Of a DNA stretch of 61,774 nucleotides, positions 52,117 to 61,740 are shown in pieces. Made by a program: the position numbers and the translations under genes. How positions within the stretch are numbered: position 1 is the stretch's first letter; every line of letters begins with the position of its first letter. The stretch lies in assembly GCA_022822745.1 (NCBI GenBank), contig JAJEAO010000089.1, positions 1 through 61,774 of the forward strand, in the 5' to 3' direction. Below the pieces are notes generated by a model. It was not told the origin of the DNA, searched no databases, and worked only from the letters and a program-made list of their open reading frames with translations. This stretch comes from Acidobacteriota bacterium. Its GTDB lineage: Bacteria > Acidobacteriota > Vicinamibacteria > Marinacidobacterales > Marinacidobacteraceae.

Positions 52117-53682
52117 ATGATCAAGATCCCGAGGCACCTCCCTCCCCCGCTCATCGCCGCGACGCTGGTCCTCGGACTCGCGGCCCCGGCTCTCGCACAG
52201 GACGACCTCAGCCGCGGCGACCGGCGCTGGATGGAAGAGGTCAGCGTCATCATGACGGAGCAGGAGCGCCAGCTCTTCCAGGAGATCGATCGCGACGATC
52301 GCGACCTGTTCCAGGAGCTCTTCTGGGCGCGGCGGGATCCGACCCCGACGAACCGGACGAACGAAGCGAAGGACGGCTTCGAGAACTGGCGGGAGCAGGC
52401 CGATGACCAGTTCGGCCGGCGCGGCCAGCGGGGCTCGCAGACGGATATGGCGCTCGTGATGCTCCTGCTCGGCCCCCCGGACAACCGCGAGCAGACCGGC
52501 GGACGCGGCGGCGGCCCTGGCGGCGCGCGCCCGCCCGCAGGCGCGACCGGGAGCAACCCGGTGGCCGAGGGCGGCGGCGGTCCCGGCGCCGGCATGGGCG
52601 GCGGCGGAGGCGGCGGCTTCGGCGGCCCCGGTGGCGGCGGCATGAAGTTCACCTACGTGCCCAACCCGGACCGCGGCCTCCCCGACGGGCTCGAGCTCGA
52701 GTTCCGGTCCACGAACCTGGGGATGCGCCTCGTCCGCAACGAGGAGATCGAGACCGCCCTGGAGCGCGCTCGCCAGCGCCAGATCGCGTGGCCGAGCATC
52801 AACTACGCCCGCGACGAGGAAGGCAGGCTCCGCGAGCTCGAGGATCTCTTCGATCCGAACAGCCCGGCCAAGCAGATCCTGAACGCCCTCCGCGACGGCG
52901 GCCCGATCAGCGAAGCGATTTCGATGGATCCCGAGTTCTCCTTCTTCCGCTCGAACACGAACGACACCTACGTGGCGTCGGTGATCTCGATTGCGGACGC
53001 CTCCGGGCTCTCGGACCGGATGCAGGTCTTCTACAGCGTCGAGGACATGCTCGGCACGGTGATCGGACAGGCCGAGGAGGAAGTGGATCTGGCGAGGACA
53101 GACGGCGGCGGCGCGGTGATCGAACTCCCGATGCAGATGCCCTCGGGGCCCTACACGGTGCGGATCGGGGTGCGGGATCCCCGGAGCGAGGCCTACGGGA
53201 CGATGAACATCGACCTGGAGTCGCCCGACTTCAACGCGGACACGCTCACGGTGTCCACGCTGGCGCGCTTCAGCGACGGCAGCCGGATCGAGGACTTCAC
53301 CCCGGTGCCCGGACGGGCGCTGCTCGTGGGCGGGTTCCACTTCATCCCCCGCATCTCTTCGGTGTACGAGCCGGGTTCCGCATTCCGCGTCGTGTTCAAC
53401 GCCTACGGATACCAGGCGAACGGCGACCAGGCGAACCTCTCCTGGCAGATCACCTTCAAGAAGGACGGGACGCAGTACCTCCGCTACAACCCGACCGCCT
53501 TCCAGCTCGCGTCCGCGGAGCTCTCGATCGCGATCGTGGACGTGCCCCTGGCGCGCCTCTTCGCCGACGGCAGGCAGGAGCCGTTCGAGGCGGGGAACTA
53601 CACCGCCGAGATCACGATCCGCGACGGGCTGGGCGAGCAGTCGGTGACCGAGGTCGTCGAGTTCCAGGTCTCCGGCTCCTGA
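52117..53682 (+). CDS. GWxTD-domain secreted protein
   Basis: 521 aa with a signal peptide (LIAATLVLGLAAPALAQ). The mature N-terminus has the GWxTD signature: WMEEVSVIMTEQERQLFQEI, LFWARRDPTPTNRTNEAKDG, then EQADDQFGRRG and VMLLLGPPD. A Gly/Pro-rich stretch (about residues 130-185) splits that domain. The rest is beta-rich with paired extracellular-type repeats. The family is common in Acidobacteriota and FCB-group bacteria (recalled); its function is unknown. Confidence 0.85.
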   Translation: MIKIPRHLPPPLIAATLVLGLAAPALAQDDLSRGDRRWMEEVSVIMTEQERQLFQEIDRDDRDLFQELFWARRDPTPTNRTNEAKDGFENWREQADDQFGRRGQRGSQTDMALVMLLLGPPDNREQTGGRGGGPGGARPPAGATGSNPVAEGGGGPGAGMGGGGGGGFGGPGGGGMKFTYVPNPDRGLPDGLELEFRSTNLGMRLVRNEEIETALERARQRQIAWPSINYARDEEGRLRELEDLFDPNSPAKQILNALRDGGPISEAISMDPEFSFFRSNTNDTYVASVISIADASGLSDRMQVFYSVEDMLGTVIGQAEEEVDLARTDGGGAVIELPMQMPSGPYTVRIGVRDPRSEAYGTMNIDLESPDFNADTLTVSTLARFSDGSRIEDFTPVPGRALLVGGFHFIPRISSVYEPGSAFRVVFNAYGYQANGDQANLSWQITFKKDGTQYLRYNPTAFQLASAELSIAIVDVPLARLFADGRQEPFEAGNYTAEITIRDGLGEQSVTEVVEFQVSGS

Positions 53683-53728
53683 GCCCGACCGACCCCGCGG
53701 ATCGGCGCCCGACCGAGTCTTCCGACCC

Positions 53729-54976
53729 ATGACCGCGCCGCTGCGATCCACTGTCTCCGGCCGGCTCAGGAAGGCCGGGCTCATCGTCGTCGGCATCGTC
53801 GTCGGCGGCGTGGCGGCCGCTCTGCTCGCCGGACTCGCCTCGTTCCCGTCGGTTCGGCTGCCCACTCCGGCGTCCGCGCTGCAGCGGGACGTCTATCAGG
53901 CGCTCGAGGTCTTCCACGGCGCCCTGATGCTGGTGCGCGAGCAGTATCTCGAGCCGGTCGAAGCCGAAACGCTCATGGATGGCGCCATCCGCGGCATCTT
54001 CGACGCACTCGACGACGACAGCACGTATCTCAGCGCCGAGGAGACCGAGCGCTATCGCCGACGGGCCGAGTTCCCGGCCTCGATCGGGATCGGCCTCGAG
54101 AAGCGGTACTACATCCATGTGGACGATGTGCTGCCCGGATCGCCGGCGGAGGCGGCCGGACTGGAGGAAGGGGCGGCGCTCGTCTCGATCGCGGGGCGCA
54201 ACACGCGCGATCTCCGGATCCCGGCCGCCAGGCTCCTGCTGGCGGGCGCGCCCGGGAGCTCGGTGGAGCTCGGCGTCCGGAACGAAGCCGACGCCGATTC
54301 GACGAGTGTGGTCGTGGAACGCGCCGTCCTCCCGCCGCCCCCCGTGGAGAGCGGACTCGACGGAAGCGTCGCGACCGCGCGCATCCGGCGCTTCCACGCC
54401 GGCGCCGCCGACGAGCTGGGAGCGGCGCTCGCGGATCTCCGGGCGGCGGGGGCGGGGAGCCTCGTGCTGGATCTTCGCGGTAGCCGCGGATGGGGCGTGG
54501 ACTGCGGCGCGGGAGTCGAAGCGGCGGGGCGGTTCACTTCCGGCGTCGGGAGCATTCTGGCGCGGCGCGGGCCCGGCGGGCGGGAGGAGGAGACTCCGGC
54601 GGAGATTCCGTCCGCCGAGGCGGATCCGGTCTGGGACGGACCGCTCCTGGTCCTGATCGCCGAGGACACCGTGTGCCCCGGCGAGGTGCTCGCCGCGGCG
54701 CTCTCCGAGCGACCCGACACCGAGATCCTCGGCCGCCGCACCGCCGGACGGACGGGCGTTGCCGAGCTCGTCGAACTGCCCGCGGGCGACGCCCTGCTGC
54801 TCACCACCGCGCATTACCAGACGCCGGACGGCGAGGACATCCTCGGCGTCGGGGTGCCTCCCACGCGCAGCGTGAGCGAGCTCGAGGAAGAGCTCGGGAT
54901 CGCGGTCTCGGATCTGGACGAGGAGGATCCGTGGATGGATCTCGCGGTCCGGTACCTCCGGCGCCCGCCGGGCTAG
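53729..54976 (+). CDS. S41 (C-terminal processing) peptidase homologue with altered active site
   Basis: 415 aa with one N-terminal membrane helix (LIVVGIVVGGVAAALLAGLA). The S41 order is kept: LEVFHGALMLVREQYLEPVE, a PDZ domain (YYIHVDDVLPGSPAEAAGLEEG), and the protease core (LVLDLRGSRGWGVD). But the nucleophile segment reads EDTVCPGEVLAAAL where peptidases have S-A-S-E, and the Lys segment reads TAGRTGVAEL instead of TFGKG. Both catalytic residues appear replaced, so it may be a pseudo-peptidase or use Cys. It precedes mltG on the same strand. Confidence 0.78.
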   Translation: MTAPLRSTVSGRLRKAGLIVVGIVVGGVAAALLAGLASFPSVRLPTPASALQRDVYQALEVFHGALMLVREQYLEPVEAETLMDGAIRGIFDALDDDSTYLSAEETERYRRRAEFPASIGIGLEKRYYIHVDDVLPGSPAEAAGLEEGAALVSIAGRNTRDLRIPAARLLLAGAPGSSVELGVRNEADADSTSVVVERAVLPPPPVESGLDGSVATARIRRFHAGAADELGAALADLRAAGAGSLVLDLRGSRGWGVDCGAGVEAAGRFTSGVGSILARRGPGGREEETPAEIPSAEADPVWDGPLLVLIAEDTVCPGEVLAAALSERPDTEILGRRTAGRTGVAELVELPAGDALLLTTAHYQTPDGEDILGVGVPPTRSVSELEEELGIAVSDLDEEDPWMDLAVRYLRRPPG

Positions 54977-55062
54977 CAGGGCCGGTCCACCGCCAGCGTT
55001 TTCGGCGAAGGGGTCTGCGGATCCGGCCCCGGGGCGCCGTCTCGCCGGGGCGGTGGCTGTCC

Positions 55063-56091
55063 GTGGTCGTCGGCGCCGCGATCGTCGCCGCCGCCTTCGG
55101 CTGGCTGGGACGCTTCGCCGAGTACGAGCGCAGCCTGAACTCGCCCTTCGCCGCCCACGACGGCGCGGTCGCCTTCCGCGTCGGACCCGGATCCACGGTG
55201 GACTCCCTCGCCGAGCGGCTCGAAGTGGCCGGGATCATCCGGGACGCCGCCGCCTTCGCGTGGGGCGTCGAGGACCGGGCCCTCGACCGCCGGCTTCAGG
55301 CCGGTCTCTATCGCTTCGACGAGCCGCTCACCGGCTTCGAGGTCATGGAACGGATCGCCGCCGGCCAGGTGGCGACGGTGAGCCTCACGATTCCGGAGGG
55401 CCTCGACCTCGCGGCCACCGCGGCGGCGGTGGAGCGCCAGGGCTTCGGGGACGCCGCCGTCCTGGAGGCTCTGTTCCGCGACGAGACCTCCACCCGTCGC
55501 CTGATCGGCGATCTCGACCCGGAAGCGACGGATCTGGAGGGCTACCTGTTCCCGAGCACGTACCGGCTCTCGCCGGAGGTGAAGCCGGCCGAGGTAGCGG
55601 GCGTCCTGGTGGGGCAGTTCCGGAGGCTGTGGAACGCGGAGCGACAGGCCCTCGGCGAGGCGCGCAGCCGGTCGCTGCGCGAGCTGGCCACGCTCGCGTC
55701 CATCGTGGAAAAGGAGACGGGGAGCGCGCCCGAGCGTCCCCGGATCGCGTCGGTGTTCTGGAACCGGCTGCGCCTCGGGATGCCGCTCCAGTCCGACCCC
55801 ACCATTCTCTACGCGATGCGCCGGAACGGCTACCGCGGGAACAACATCCGCCGCGACGACCTCCGGATGGAGTCCCCGTGGAACACCTACCAGGTCCGGG
55901 GAATCCCTCCGGGGCCGATCTCGTCCTTCGGCCTCGCCGCGTTCGATGCCGTGCTCCAGCCGGAGGAGACCGACTTCCTCTACTTCGTCTCCCGCAACGA
56001 CGGGACTCACGAGTTCAGCCGTTCGCTCGGCGAGCACAACCGCGCCGTCCGCCGCTGGCAGGTCGAGTACTTCCGCAACCGCCGCCGCTGA
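55063..56091 (+). CDS. mltG: Endolytic peptidoglycan transglycosylase MltG
   Basis: 342 aa from the GTG at 55063. A membrane helix begins almost at once, a LysM-like region follows (FRVGPGSTVDSLAERLEVAG), and the YceG domain shows DLEGYLFPSTYRL, LATLASIVEKETG (catalytic Glu near 213) and LQSDPTILYAM. MltG cuts nascent glycan strands at the inner membrane. The in-frame sequence upstream to about 54979 is Arg-rich (FRRRGLRIRPRG) and would suit the cytoplasmic side, so a start at CTG 55015 or another non-ATG codon is possible. Confidence 0.9.
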   Translation: MVVGAAIVAAAFGWLGRFAEYERSLNSPFAAHDGAVAFRVGPGSTVDSLAERLEVAGIIRDAAAFAWGVEDRALDRRLQAGLYRFDEPLTGFEVMERIAAGQVATVSLTIPEGLDLAATAAAVERQGFGDAAVLEALFRDETSTRRLIGDLDPEATDLEGYLFPSTYRLSPEVKPAEVAGVLVGQFRRLWNAERQALGEARSRSLRELATLASIVEKETGSAPERPRIASVFWNRLRLGMPLQSDPTILYAMRRNGYRGNNIRRDDLRMESPWNTYQVRGIPPGPISSFGLAAFDAVLQPEETDFLYFVSRNDGTHEFSRSLGEHNRAVRRWQVEYFRNRRR

Positions 56092-56121
56092 GCGCATCCG
56101 ACGCGGCGGCGCGCGCTGGCT

Positions 56122-57039
56122 TCAGGGCAGCGGATGCCGAGGTCGGGATCCTGAATTCGGTTGACGGGATCCTTGCTCCGGTGTCGGCGGCGGGACCGCG
56201 TGACCGCCTTCGTGGAGAGTCGGGCCCGCGAAAGCGAGACGGCGAAGCATGACCTCGATCGCCGCCGGATTGTCGTCCACCAGGACGACCCGGCGTCCGG
56301 CGCGAATCGCCGCCTCACCGGTGGTGCCGCTCCCCGCGAAGAAGTCGAGCACGCGGTCGCCCGGATTCGAGTGCACCTCCACGATGCGACGGAGGATCGC
56401 AAGCGGCTTCTGGGTCGGATAGCCCGTCTTCTCCTTCCCGGTCGGACTCACGATGGTGTTCCACCAGACATCGGTCGGAGTCTTGCCGCGCGCCGCCTTC
56501 TCCGCGCCCACGAGGGCGGGGGCCATGTAGGGGATTCGGTCGATCGCGTCGTATCGGTAGGTATAGCGCTTCGGGTCCGCCGCATACCAGAGGATGTTGT
56601 CGTGCTTCGGAGACCACCGGCGCTTCGACCGCCCGCCGTAGTCGTAGGACCAGATGATCTCGTTGAGAAAGGACTCCCGGCCGAAGATGCAATCCAGGAG
56701 CACCCGACAGTAGTGGACTTCGCGCGGATCGAGATGCAGGAAGAAACTCCCGGTCGGAGCCAGCAGCCGGCGCGCCTCCCGGAGCCTGGGTTCGATGAAC
56801 TCGAGAAAGTCATCGAACCCGTCGGAGAAAGCCGCAGTCCCCAGTTTCACGGTGCGATAGCGATGCCCGCCGAACCCGGTCCGGTCGCCGTTCCGGTCGC
56901 GGACCACGCGGATCCTCGTTCTCGACTGTTCCCGACCGGTGTTGAATGGCGGATCAATGTAGATCAGATCGAACGAACCGTCCTCGAATCGCGAGAGAAC
57001 CTCCAGGTTGTCTCCCCGGTGGATCTCCAGATCGGCCAC
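56122..57039 (-). CDS. Beta-class DNA methyltransferase (N6-adenine/N4-cytosine), orphan
   Basis: 305 aa from the GTG at 57039. Motif [12 protein letters not shown] comes first and motif [15 protein letters not shown] last, the beta order. The target-recognition region ([26 protein letters not shown]) lies between them. [17 protein letters not shown] is the usual SAM-pocket segment. The last 30 residues are Pro/Ser rich. No restriction endonuclease is nearby, so it is probably an orphan, CcrM-like regulator or protector. Confidence 0.9.
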   Translation of the reverse strand: MADLEIHRGDNLEVLSRFEDGSFDLIYIDPPFNTGREQSRTRIRVVRDRNGDRTGFGGHRYRTVKLGTAAFSDGFDDFLEFIEPRLREARRLLAPTGSFFLHLDPREVHYCRVLLDCIFGRESFLNEIIWSYDYGGRSKRRWSPKHDNILWYAADPKRYTYRYDAIDRIPYMAPALVGAEKAARGKTPTDVWWNTIVSPTGKEKTGYPTQKPLAILRRIVEVHSNPGDRVLDFFAGSGTTGEAAIRAGRRVVLVDDNPAAIEVMLRRLAFAGPTLHEGGHAVPPPTPEQGSRQPNSGSRPRHPLP

Positions 57040-57067
57040 GCGCCTTCGGCTCCTGCCGCTCGCCCCT

Positions 57068-58240
57068 TCAGCGGGTGAGGAGGGCGGCGACGCCCATGCC
57101 GCCCGAAACGCACAGGGTGGCGATGCCGCGGCGGACATCGCGCCGCTCCATCTCGTGGAGCAGAGTCACCACGATCCGCGCGCCGGTCGCGCCGATCGGG
57201 TGACCGAGCGCGATGGCGCCGCCGTTCACGTTGAGCCGGTCCGGATCGAGCTCCAGATCATGGACGCAGGCGAGCACCTGCGGAGCGAACGCCTCGTTCA
57301 GCTCGACGAGGGCGATCTCGTCGAGAGACCGCCCGGTGCGGCCGAGAAGGCTTCGCACCGCCGGGACCGGGCCGATTCCCATGATCCGGGGATCCACGCC
57401 GGCGGTTGCGGCGCCCTCGAGGCGCGCCATCGGCTCGACGCCGTGCTCGCGGGCGGCGTCTTCCGAGAGGACCACGACCGCGGCCGCTCCATCGGTGATT
57501 CCCGATGCGTTGCCCGCGTGGACCACGCCGTCCCGGCGGAACACCGGCTTGAGGCGGCGGAGCGACTCCGGCGTCACGCCGCGACGGGGGTTCTCGTCGC
57601 GAGCGACGACGGTCTCCCCCTTCCGGCCGCGAACCCGCACCGGCGCGGTCTCGGACTCGAAGCGGCCCTCGTCCGCGGCCGCCTCCGCCCGGTTCTGGCT
57701 GCGCGCCGCGTAACGGTCGGACGCCTCCCGCGAGATCGAGTAGCGGTCGGCGAGCGTCTCGGCGGTCTCCCCCATGAGCTGATCCGCGAGCGGGCAGTGG
57801 AATCCGTCGCGGAACATCCCGTCCTCGACCCGTCCGTCTCCCAGCCGCGCCCCCCACCGGATGTCGCGGAGCAGGTACGGCGTGTTGCTCATGCTCTCCA
57901 CGCCCCCGGCGAGCACGACCCGGGCTTCCCCCAGCCGGATCGCGGCGGCGGCGTCCAGGATCGCCCGAAGGCCCGAGGCGCAGGCCTGGTTCACCGTGCG
58001 CGCCGGAACCTCGTCGGCGAGACCCGCCCGCCGTCCGATCTGCCGCGCCGGATTCGGACCGATCCCCGCCTGGCGGGCGTTGCCGAAGATGACCTCGTCC
58101 ACGGCGTCGCGCGGGACGCCGGCCGCCTCGAGCGCCGCCCCCGCCGCCGCCGCGCCCAGCTCCGGCGCCGTCAGCGGCGCCAGCGCTCCGCCGAACCGGC
58201 CGATCGGCGTGCGCCGGGCGCCGGCGAGGACAACCTCCAC
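57068..58240 (-). CDS. Thiolase (acetyl-CoA or 3-ketoacyl-CoA acyltransferase)
   Basis: 390 aa from the GTG at 58240. Active-site Cys in [10 protein letters not shown] near 90, His in [12 protein letters not shown] near 348 and Cys in [10 protein letters not shown] near 378 are all present. [14 protein letters not shown] is the usual partner segment. Placed after boxC and boxB, it most likely performs the last thiolysis in the benzoyl-CoA pathway (3-oxoadipyl-CoA to succinyl-CoA and acetyl-CoA). General acetyl-CoA acetyltransferase activity is equally possible from sequence alone. Confidence 0.9.
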   Translation of the reverse strand: MEVVLAGARRTPIGRFGGALAPLTAPELGAAAAGAALEAAGVPRDAVDEVIFGNARQAGIGPNPARQIGRRAGLADEVPARTVNQACASGLRAILDAAAAIRLGEARVVLAGGVESMSNTPYLLRDIRWGARLGDGRVEDGMFRDGFHCPLADQLMGETAETLADRYSISREASDRYAARSQNRAEAAADEGRFESETAPVRVRGRKGETVVARDENPRRGVTPESLRRLKPVFRRDGVVHAGNASGITDGAAAVVVLSEDAAREHGVEPMARLEGAATAGVDPRIMGIGPVPAVRSLLGRTGRSLDEIALVELNEAFAPQVLACVHDLELDPDRLNVNGGAIALGHPIGATGARIVVTLLHEMERRDVRRGIATLCVSGGMGVAALLTR

Positions 58241-58302
58241 GGCCGCGCTACCCGTCTGTCTCGAGCTCAGGCCCGAGATCGGGCCCGATCTCAGGCCCGG
58301 GC

Positions 58303-59709
58303 TCAGGCGCGGCGGACATACTCGAAGCCGAAGGGCCGCCCGTGAACGCCGCGACGGGGTTCGGCGATCCAGTTCGCGATCTTCCCGGGCTCGGTGACCG
58401 GAACCATGAGGCTGCGGACGTACTTCCGGTCGTCGTCGGTGGGCAGCCACCGGTCGCGGCGAGCCGCCCACTCGGATTCGGAGATCAGGTTGCCGTCCGG
58501 ATCGAACCGGCCTCCGGCATAGATGCCGATCCGTCGGTGGAACCGGCGGCTCGGCAAGGTGAGCCGGTCCGGCAGGCCGCGGGACTCGAGGATCCGGTTC
58601 CAGCGCTTCAGGCCGCGCCGGCAATCGGCGATGTAGTCGTCGCGGAGCGCTTCGTTCATCGCGTTCCGGAGCGGAACCTCGCGGCGAACCAACCCCTCCC
58701 CTTCCGGCGCATCGAGCACGCGGACCCCGTCGAGCGCAGCATGATCGTCCCGGCGCTTCTCCCGCGCCCGCCCCTTGAGACCGGAAGCGAAGTAGTGCGC
58801 CGCGTTCGAGGAAATCTCGCTGCCGAAGAGATCCAGCGACGCGGTGAACCAGAAGTTGATGTGCCGCTGGATCAGGGCGAGATCGAAGAGCCCGGCGGCG
58901 CGGGGATCCTGATCGCTCTCCGCCATGTGAACCGCGGTCCGCTCGATGATGCGGCCCACGCCGGTCTCGCCCACCGACATGTGGAACGCCTCTTCGGTGA
59001 GCATGAACCGCGTCGTGCGCGACAGTGGATCGAAAGCGCTCTCGGCGAGTGCGAGCAACTGGTACTTCCCGTCCCGGTCGGTGAACATGGTGAACAGGTA
59101 GAAGTTCAGCCAGTCGTCAATCGGTTCGTTGAACGCCTGGAGGATCCGGGGGCGGTCCTCGTCCCCGCTGTGACGGGCGAGAAGCGCCTCGGCCTCCTCC
59201 CGACCGTCGCGACCGAACCAGGAGTGGAGCAGATAGACCATCGCCCACAGGTGGCGACCCTCCTCCACGTTGACCTGGAACAGGTTGCGCAGGTCGTAGA
59301 GGCTCGGAGCGGTCTTGCCCAGCATCCGCTGCTGCTCCACGCTCGCCGGCTCGGTGTCGCCCTGGGTCACGATGAGACGGCGCAGGTCGGCCCGGAACTC
59401 GCCGGGGACCTGCTGCCAGACCGGCTGGCCGAGGAAGTCGCCGAAGCCGATCCGGCGATCCTCTTCGGCCGGCGCGAGGAAGATGCCCCACCGGTAGTCG
59501 GGCATCCGCACGTAGTCGAAGTGCGACCACCCGGAGGGCTCCACCGAGACCGCGGTCCGGAGGAAGACGTCGTCGCCCTGGAAGCCTTCCGGTCCCATTT
59601 CGTTCCACCAGCGCAGGAACCCCGGCTGCCACCGCAGCAGCGCCCGCTGGAGTCTGCGGTCCCCGGAGAGACCCACGTTGTTCGGGATGCGGGCGTCGAG
59701 ATCGGACAT
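58303..59709 (-). CDS. boxB: Benzoyl-CoA 2,3-epoxidase subunit BoxB
   Basis: 468 aa. The diiron-binding pairs are visible as VEEGRHLWAM (E/H near 150-153) and LTEEAFHMSVGE (near 240). FLRTAVSVEPSGWSHFDYVR and MPDYRWGIFLAP are typical of BoxB. It epoxidises the ring of benzoyl-CoA with O2 and electrons from BoxA, which is not in the window. It follows boxC by 8 bases on the same strand. Confidence 0.95.
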   Translation of the reverse strand: MSDLDARIPNNVGLSGDRRLQRALLRWQPGFLRWWNEMGPEGFQGDDVFLRTAVSVEPSGWSHFDYVRMPDYRWGIFLAPAEEDRRIGFGDFLGQPVWQQVPGEFRADLRRLIVTQGDTEPASVEQQRMLGKTAPSLYDLRNLFQVNVEEGRHLWAMVYLLHSWFGRDGREEAEALLARHSGDEDRPRILQAFNEPIDDWLNFYLFTMFTDRDGKYQLLALAESAFDPLSRTTRFMLTEEAFHMSVGETGVGRIIERTAVHMAESDQDPRAAGLFDLALIQRHINFWFTASLDLFGSEISSNAAHYFASGLKGRAREKRRDDHAALDGVRVLDAPEGEGLVRREVPLRNAMNEALRDDYIADCRRGLKRWNRILESRGLPDRLTLPSRRFHRRIGIYAGGRFDPDGNLISESEWAARRDRWLPTDDDRKYVRSLMVPVTEPGKIANWIAEPRRGVHGRPFGFEYVRRA

Positions 59710-59717
59710 TCGAATGA

Positions 59718-61397
59718 TCAGGTGCGTTCCCAATCGAACGCCGGACGGCGCGGCTTCCCGTAGAGCGCCAGCGCTCCGCGCTCGCCCATCGCGTTCGGCC
59801 GCTGGAAGATCCAGTTCTGCCAGGCCGACAGGCGCCCGAAGATGCGGGTCTCCATGGTCTCGGGCCCGGCGAAGCGGAGCGACGCCTCCATGCCGGTCAG
59901 GGCGTCGGGAGAGAAGCGGGCGCGCTCCTCGATCGCCAGGCGGAGCTCGTCGTCCCAGTCCAGGTCGTCGGGAGCGAAGGTCGCGAGGCCGGCGGCGAGA
60001 GCTTCGGCGGCCGGCAACACTCCTCCCGGGGCTCCCCCCCGGCGCAGCGCTTCCACTCGCTGCGGCTCGCCGACGAAGCGGGTCTCGAGCCGGGACAGGC
60101 CGTTGCCCATCGGGTAGGCGCCGAAGTTGAGCGCGGTCAGTTCGACTCCGGCCGGGCTGTCGAGATCGTCGCAGAGGAAGGAGCGGTCGCTGGCGAGGAG
60201 CAGTTCGGCGAGGGTGCCGGTGAACCGCTCCCCGGATTCTCCGACGGCGAAGAAGCTGCGCGCCGTCTGGTCGAGCCTTCGCAGCGCTCGCGCCATCCGG
60301 AAACGGGACTCGCGCGCCAGCCACGCCGAATCGAGCGATCGCAGGCGATCGTCGGCTTCCCGCACCGCATCCGGGTCTCCGGCGCACCGAAGCAGGATCA
60401 CGCCGGTCTCGGCTTCGTTGAAGCGCAGCCGGCAGAGGGCGTCGTCAAGTTCCCGGGCGAGCCGCAGGTGCCACAACGATCCACCGGCGGCGCGAAGCGC
60501 CTCCGCCGTCGCCGGGAAGGGCTCGTCGGGAGCGCGAACCGTCAGCTCCGCCGAGCGTTCGCCCCGGTCGAAGGCCACTTCCACGTGCCGGTAGCGGAGT
60601 CGGTCCTCCGATTCCTCCGGCCCGAGCGGATCCAGCTCGATGCCGGACTCCGGCGCCGGGACCGGCGAGGATTCGGCGAGCGCTTCCGCGCGCTCCCGAA
60701 CCCGCCCCTCGAAGCGGCTGCGGGGCGCAAGCCCGTCCACGAGACCCCAGTCGAGGGCGCGCTGGCCGCGGATTCCCTCGGCCCGGGTCGAGAACACGTC
60801 GGCCCGGTCCCGCCGCACCTGGCGCTTGTCCACCAGGCGGGTCAGGCCGCCAGTTCCCGGGAGAACCCCCAGCAGGGGCACCTCGGGCAGCGAGACCGAC
60901 GAGCTGCCGTCGTCCACGAGCAGGATCTCGTCGGCCGCGAGCGCGAGCTCGTAGCCGCCGCCGGCGCAGGTCCCGGCCAGGGCGGCAAGCGTGCGCTGCC
61001 CGCTGAGGGAGCTCGCATCCTCGATGGCGAGGCGGGTCTCGTTCGTGAACTTGCAGAAGTTCACCTTGAAACCGTGCGAAGAGGAGGCCAGCATGTAGAT
61101 ATTCGCGCCCGAGCAGAAGACGCGGTCCATCGCGCTTCGGATCACGGTGCAGCGGACTTCGGGGTGCTCGAAGCGAAGCCGCTCCACCGCGTCGGCGAGC
61201 TCGATGTCCACCCCGAGGTCGTAGCTGTTCAGCTTCAGCGCGTAGCCCGGGCGCAGGCCGCCACTCTCGTCCACGGCGAGCGTCAGGGAGGCGAGACGAC
61301 CCTCCGTCGCCAGCTCCCAGTGCCGGTAACGCGACGGATGGGTCTCGAACCGGATCGGGGCGGGCGCGGGGGAATCCATCGGGGAACGGCGGGACAT
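59718..61397 (-). CDS. boxC: 2,3-epoxybenzoyl-CoA dihydrolase BoxC
   Basis: 559 aa from the ATG at 61397; an ATG at 61379 is also possible. N-terminal crotonase fold with the oxyanion segments VFCSGANIYML and GTCAGGGYELALAADEILL; a second region (YRHVEVAFDRGERSAELTV) starts near 285. The end QNWIFQRPNAMGERGALALY is the BoxC signature. It hydrolyses and opens the epoxide ring to 3,4-dehydroadipyl-CoA semialdehyde and formate. First gene of boxC-boxB-thiolase, with a 95-bp repeat array upstream. Confidence 0.95.
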   Translation of the reverse strand: MSRRSPMDSPAPAPIRFETHPSRYRHWELATEGRLASLTLAVDESGGLRPGYALKLNSYDLGVDIELADAVERLRFEHPEVRCTVIRSAMDRVFCSGANIYMLASSSHGFKVNFCKFTNETRLAIEDASSLSGQRTLAALAGTCAGGGYELALAADEILLVDDGSSSVSLPEVPLLGVLPGTGGLTRLVDKRQVRRDRADVFSTRAEGIRGQRALDWGLVDGLAPRSRFEGRVRERAEALAESSPVPAPESGIELDPLGPEESEDRLRYRHVEVAFDRGERSAELTVRAPDEPFPATAEALRAAGGSLWHLRLARELDDALCRLRFNEAETGVILLRCAGDPDAVREADDRLRSLDSAWLARESRFRMARALRRLDQTARSFFAVGESGERFTGTLAELLLASDRSFLCDDLDSPAGVELTALNFGAYPMGNGLSRLETRFVGEPQRVEALRRGGAPGGVLPAAEALAAGLATFAPDDLDWDDELRLAIEERARFSPDALTGMEASLRFAGPETMETRIFGRLSAWQNWIFQRPNAMGERGALALYGKPRRPAFDWERT

Positions 61398-61404
61398 TAT
61401 CGCG

Positions 61405-61740
61405 GGGCCGGCGCACCGGGCTCCCGCCCGGCAAGGGGAATGCGAAGCCCGCCGGGTGCGGCGCCACTCGGAAGGATCCCGCTCCATGACGCCGGCGCCT
61501 TGCCGGCGCGCCGGGCTCCCGCCCGGCGCCAGGAGCGCGAAGCCCGCCGGGTGCGGCGCCACGCGGAAGGATCCCGCTCCATGACGCCGGCGCCCTGCCG
61601 GCGCGCCGGGCTCCCGCCCGGCACGGGGAGCGCGTAGCCCGCCGGGTGCGGCGCCACGCGGAAGGATCCCGCTCCATGACGCCGGCGCCCTGCCGGCGCG
61701 CCGGGCTCCCGCCCGGCAAGGGGAGCGCGAAGCCTGCCGT
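61405..61740. repeat. 95-bp tandem repeat, about 3.5 copies
   Basis: Exact period 95: the marker GCTCCATGAC recurs at 61481, 61576 and 61671, and the stem GCCGGGCTCCCGCCCGGC at 61510, 61605 and 61700, with a variant at 61415. Each unit can form a strong hairpin (GCCGGGC/GCCCGGC). Copies differ by a few bases. It fills the 377-base non-coding stretch from the boxC start to the end of the window; I see no gene in it. Confidence 0.95.
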
